A stretch of 64,000 bases of DNA from Impatiens glandulifera (taxonomy: Eukaryota > Streptophyta > Magnoliopsida > Ericales > Balsaminaceae), in the NCBI RefSeq assembly GCF_907164915.1, contig NC_061868.1:42423774-42487773 (forward strand). Reading direction: 5' to 3'. Both the position numbers and the translations under genes were made by a program. The notes beneath the pieces are model-generated. The model ran no database searches, was not told where the DNA came from, and worked only from the letters and a program-made list of their open reading frames with translations. Below, one piece after another: positions 61,445 to 64,000 of the stretch (its first letter is position 1; each line of letters opens with the position of its first letter).

Positions 61445-61840
61445 ACAGCAAAAATAAATCAAAGGAACGACGGCTACTCTATCCTAAAAGAGTTGCGATC
61501 TAGAAATAAGGCCTATAGTGATTTCCAATGGTCACAAAGATCTTCAATGGATGATTACCCAATACTCGTTCAAGGAACTCCTGGAGGAGGCCTTTCTGAA
61601 TTGCTTGGTTCCTTCGAAATTCAGACTAAATAAAAAAAAATTGAAGAAAGAACAACAAAAATAAATCAAAGGAATAACGGCTACTCTATCCTAAAAGAGT
61701 TGCGATCTAGAAATCAGGCCTACAGTGATTTCCAATCGTCACAAAGATCTTCAATGGGTGATTACCCAATACTCGGTTCATTTCTGAATTGCGTGGTTCC
61801 TTCGTAATTCGGACTAAATAAAAAAATGTGAAGAAAGAGT
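61445..61840. repeat. Tandem duplication, about 200 bp unit
   Basis: Two diverged direct copies share aaaataaatcaaaggaa, ggctactctatcctaaaaga, gttgcgatctagaaat and tcacaaagatcttcaatgg, and end in a gactaaataaaaaaa tail. Copy 1 has about 25 extra bases (gaactcctggaggaggcct). The A-rich tails suggest a retroposed sequence duplicated in place. Confidence 0.8.
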
Positions 61841-62030
61841 GCTCTTACACGGAAAAAAAACTGAATTGAGCACTTTTTCATATTCACGCAATCTAAAAAA
61901 ATGAGAAGAAATAAATATAGTAAATATTCATAATTAATTATAAGCACCTTTTAAGTTTTAAAATCATTATGCCTTTGGATTGGATGAGATTACTATCTCT
62001 AATACATATCACTTCACCCACCCCTATACT

Positions 62031-62040
62031 CATATAAATA
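62031..62040 (+). promoter_or_regulatory. TATA-like box of the orphan ORF
   Basis: catataaata lies about 65 bp upstream of ATG 62104, a suitable distance for a short 5' UTR, followed by pyrimidine-rich DNA (cttccatctcccccttacc). Confidence 0.5.
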
Positions 62041-62103
62041 AGACTTCCATCTCCCCCTTACCCTCCAAAAATATCACTCTTACTCCTTTTATAGACACCA
62101 AAT

Positions 62104-62751
62104 ATGGCTACAAACCTACCTAAGAAAAACCCTAGATTAGACAATGATAAAGACAATCCTCTCATCATCAAAAGTGTCTATTGCGAATGCCTAAACGGGG
62201 ATAAATGCGGTTCCACCAACGGATGTCGAGTGTATCGCCATCCCAATATTACCATAGGAAAACGCACGGCCATCATGTATACATGTGACACGTGCGGTTG
62301 CAAGCTTATCAAGCACCAACGAGAGTTGCCCAATCGAAAGGTAAACGCGAGTCTCGCCTCCGGTTCTATCGTATACGAGGCGAGACTCCCCGTTGTCAAT
62401 CCACTAAAATCGGAGAGGATTATTAAATGCTTGATGGAGAAATCGCCACAAAATCGTCGTAGTCCACGCCGTCGTGCATCTATTGGCTTGTCTAATTGGA
62501 ATACTATTCGGCCACCCGAAAAGTCATACTCATCGGGCCGATCAATGAAGTATATTCCAAATTATTTACTACCTGCCAAGAAAAGGAGAATATCGATAGT
62601 AAATACTTCTAAGAAGAGTGCGATTTCCACCGAAAGGAGAATAGTAGGTACCGTTAAAAAGAGTATGATTTCCACCAAGAATCGTGATGTAGAAATATAT
62701 TTCAAACAAACCAAGATGGTACGTGAGAGGAAACGTCTTAAAAGACAATAA
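62104..62751 (+). CDS. Unrecognised Cys-rich, basic protein (orphan ORF)
   Basis: An intronless 215-residue ORF, the longest uninterrupted plus-strand ORF in this AT-rich region, with a TATA-like box in place. I do not recognise the family. Residues 27-66 hold a cysteine cluster C-x-C-x5-C-x5-C-x19-C-x2-C-x-C (positions 27, 29, 35, 41, 61, 64, 66), with His46 between, suggestive of a zinc-binding fold. Residues 118-127 (RRSPRRRASI) and the C-terminus (KMVRERKRLKRQ) are strongly basic. Residues 159-195 contain three loose repeats of the type K-K-x-x-I-S-T. The pattern would suit a nuclear nucleic-acid-binding protein, but that is inference. It could also be a lineage-specific gene or a piece of a transposon. 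Its GC content is higher than that of its flanks, which favours real coding. Confidence 0.6.
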   Translation: MATNLPKKNPRLDNDKDNPLIIKSVYCECLNGDKCGSTNGCRVYRHPNITIGKRTAIMYTCDTCGCKLIKHQRELPNRKVNASLASGSIVYEARLPVVNPLKSERIIKCLMEKSPQNRRSPRRRASIGLSNWNTIRPPEKSYSSGRSMKYIPNYLLPAKKRRISIVNTSKKSAISTERRIVGTVKKSMISTKNRDVEIYFKQTKMVRERKRLKRQ

Positions 62752-63897
62752 GAATAAGTCAGATGTCGTGGTCGTGATTCAAAGAGTTTAAAGTTTTGTT
62801 TTTTCAAGGAAAAAAACACAATAATGTTTCTACTTCTAAATCCAATTCTCCTGGAAATAAATAATAAATATTAAGAGCTACATATGATATTTTAGTTTGT
62901 TATTGTATGTTTATTTTTTGTTTTATTCTATAATGTTTTCGTAGGAAACAATTTTATTAGTTACTTAATCGTAATTAGAATTAAGTCATAATCGTAATAA
63001 AATGTGAACACTAACCGACAACTCTTCTTTTATAGACATGTTTTAAGTAAAATTTGTAAAGAATTAAAAAAACTTTAAATTATACCGCCGCTTTATTATT
63101 CGATACAATAGCGTCAGTATATAGTTTTAATGCCAAAAGAAGCAACATAATATTCACAAAACTCATTTGTGTCGGTATAAATAACGTCGGTAAATAGATT
63201 TATGCGTCGATTAAATTCATTTGTTGTCAGATGCACCGAAATATTACCTTATTTTTGTTATTTGACCAAGTTCTCATTTTCTTCTTTTTAGTGATATTAA
63301 TTCAATAAATATATATCCACCTTTAGCAATAATTAAATTTAAGACTTAAATATTTATATTAAATATTAATATAAATACATAACACATTAATAAAATCAAA
63401 ATGCAATTTTATGTAAAGTTCAATTATCAATAATCAAAATTGTAGCTACTCGAAAATTTAATACTCTCTTATTAATTTAATTCAAGCTTGTTTTTTAAAA
63501 CTGTATTAAGTTAAAGTGAAGATAATGACGATATTATCGTTTTAGCTTATTCAATTCTAAAAAGAAAAAAAAAATATGAATATCTATAGGTTTTAGATAT
63601 AGTAGTAATTAACAACAAATCTATAACTTATTGAAAGTTAATCTATTACTTATTAGCAATTAATGCTAATTTTTTTCTTTAATATTCATGTCATTTATCT
63701 GTTTTTAATAAAAAAAAATATATAATATTTGTCAAATTTTATTTTTTAAGGTTATATTAACATAGTTATGGTCTAGTAATATCTATAAATTTAGCATTAT
63801 CATTTATTCTAAACTTGTTAAGAACAACTTTTATTCGCAACTAAACATATTATAATTATTTGTATAATTAAAAGAAAATTGTATGAATTAATCATGG

Positions 63898-63981
<84 letters not shown>

Positions 63982-64000
63982 ATGCTTAATTTTTAAAGTG
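62752..64000. other. AT-rich end of window
   Basis: No gene was seen. The segment 63080-63240 has repeated gcgtcggta/cgtcggtaaat-like motifs in the style of a non-autonomous TE. The window closes with a (TA)n tract and the start of an inverted copy of the dispersed repeat. Confidence 0.55.
63898..63979. repeat. (TA)n microsatellite
   Basis: About 80 bp of uninterrupted TA. It is followed by ataatgcttaatttttaaagtg, the reverse complement of the 3' edge of the dispersed repeat (cactttaaaaattaagcatt), so a minus-strand copy begins here and continues past the window. Confidence 0.9.

Larger units (their letters stand above)
59138..62103. other. Intergenic, repeat-rich region downstream of TMN1-B
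   Basis: TMN1-B 3' UTR to about 59430, then unrecognised DNA with short open frames and no family likeness (59440-60430). Next is a block with gaccg/ggttcaacc-type inverted motifs (60450-61300) that encloses a plastid-like fragment, then a tandem duplication (61445-61840). The promoter of the ORF at 62104 follows, with TATA-like catataaata at 62031-62040. Confidence 0.6.

Noticed and set aside
62562..62819. Minus-strand ORF opposite the orphan gene
   Set aside because: Shadow of the plus-strand ORF, which has better composition and a promoter-like element.

Overview
The window is nuclear DNA from a flowering plant, most likely a eudicot. Evidence for this is the AT-rich intergenic DNA, genes with many short exons and GT-AG introns, plant-specific families (plantacyanin, DUF639), intron-containing elongator tRNA-Met genes, copia/LINE/MITE relics, and fragments resembling plastid and mitochondrial DNA. 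I cannot name the species. Exon coordinates below were set by hand from splice sites, reading-frame continuity and remembered family sequences.

Layout. 493-12404 (+): a 15-exon sterol-glucosyltransferase-like UGT whose eighth intron holds a nest of copia and LINE relics. 14784-15649 and 17651-19488 (+): two tandem plantacyanin genes on a duplicated block of roughly 3 kb. 21271-28058 (+): an 11-exon DUF639 membrane protein. 28059-30021: intergenic DNA with a GC-richer, organelle-like block. 30022-30834 (-): an intronless ELO-type fatty acid elongase. 32489-35338 (-): a membrane-anchored proline/serine-rich protein whose last exon is uncertain. 35339-42140: repeat-rich DNA with a 2-kb fold-back structure, a decayed LINE reverse transcriptase and a second fold-back element. 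42141-45206 (+): an ARGLU1-type splicing regulator. 46197-59137: a segmental duplication, each half with one intron-bearing tRNA-Met(CAU) gene (-) and one 12-exon TMN1-type nonaspanin gene (+). 59138-62103: repeat-rich DNA with a plastid trnN fragment. 62104-62751 (+): an unrecognised intronless Cys-rich, basic ORF. The window ends in a long (TA)n tract.

These are independent housekeeping genes rather than a pathway cluster. Several do act in the endomembrane or wall system (UGT, ELO, nonaspanins, plantacyanins), but nothing in the sequence ties them functionally. The most notable features are the fold-back structure at 36583-38623, two introns with GC donors, the paired tRNA+TMN1 duplication, an 18-nt microexon, a dispersed repeat with tRNA-promoter-like boxes, and the orphan ORF at 62104. 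I found no clear evidence of a wholly new multi-gene system.
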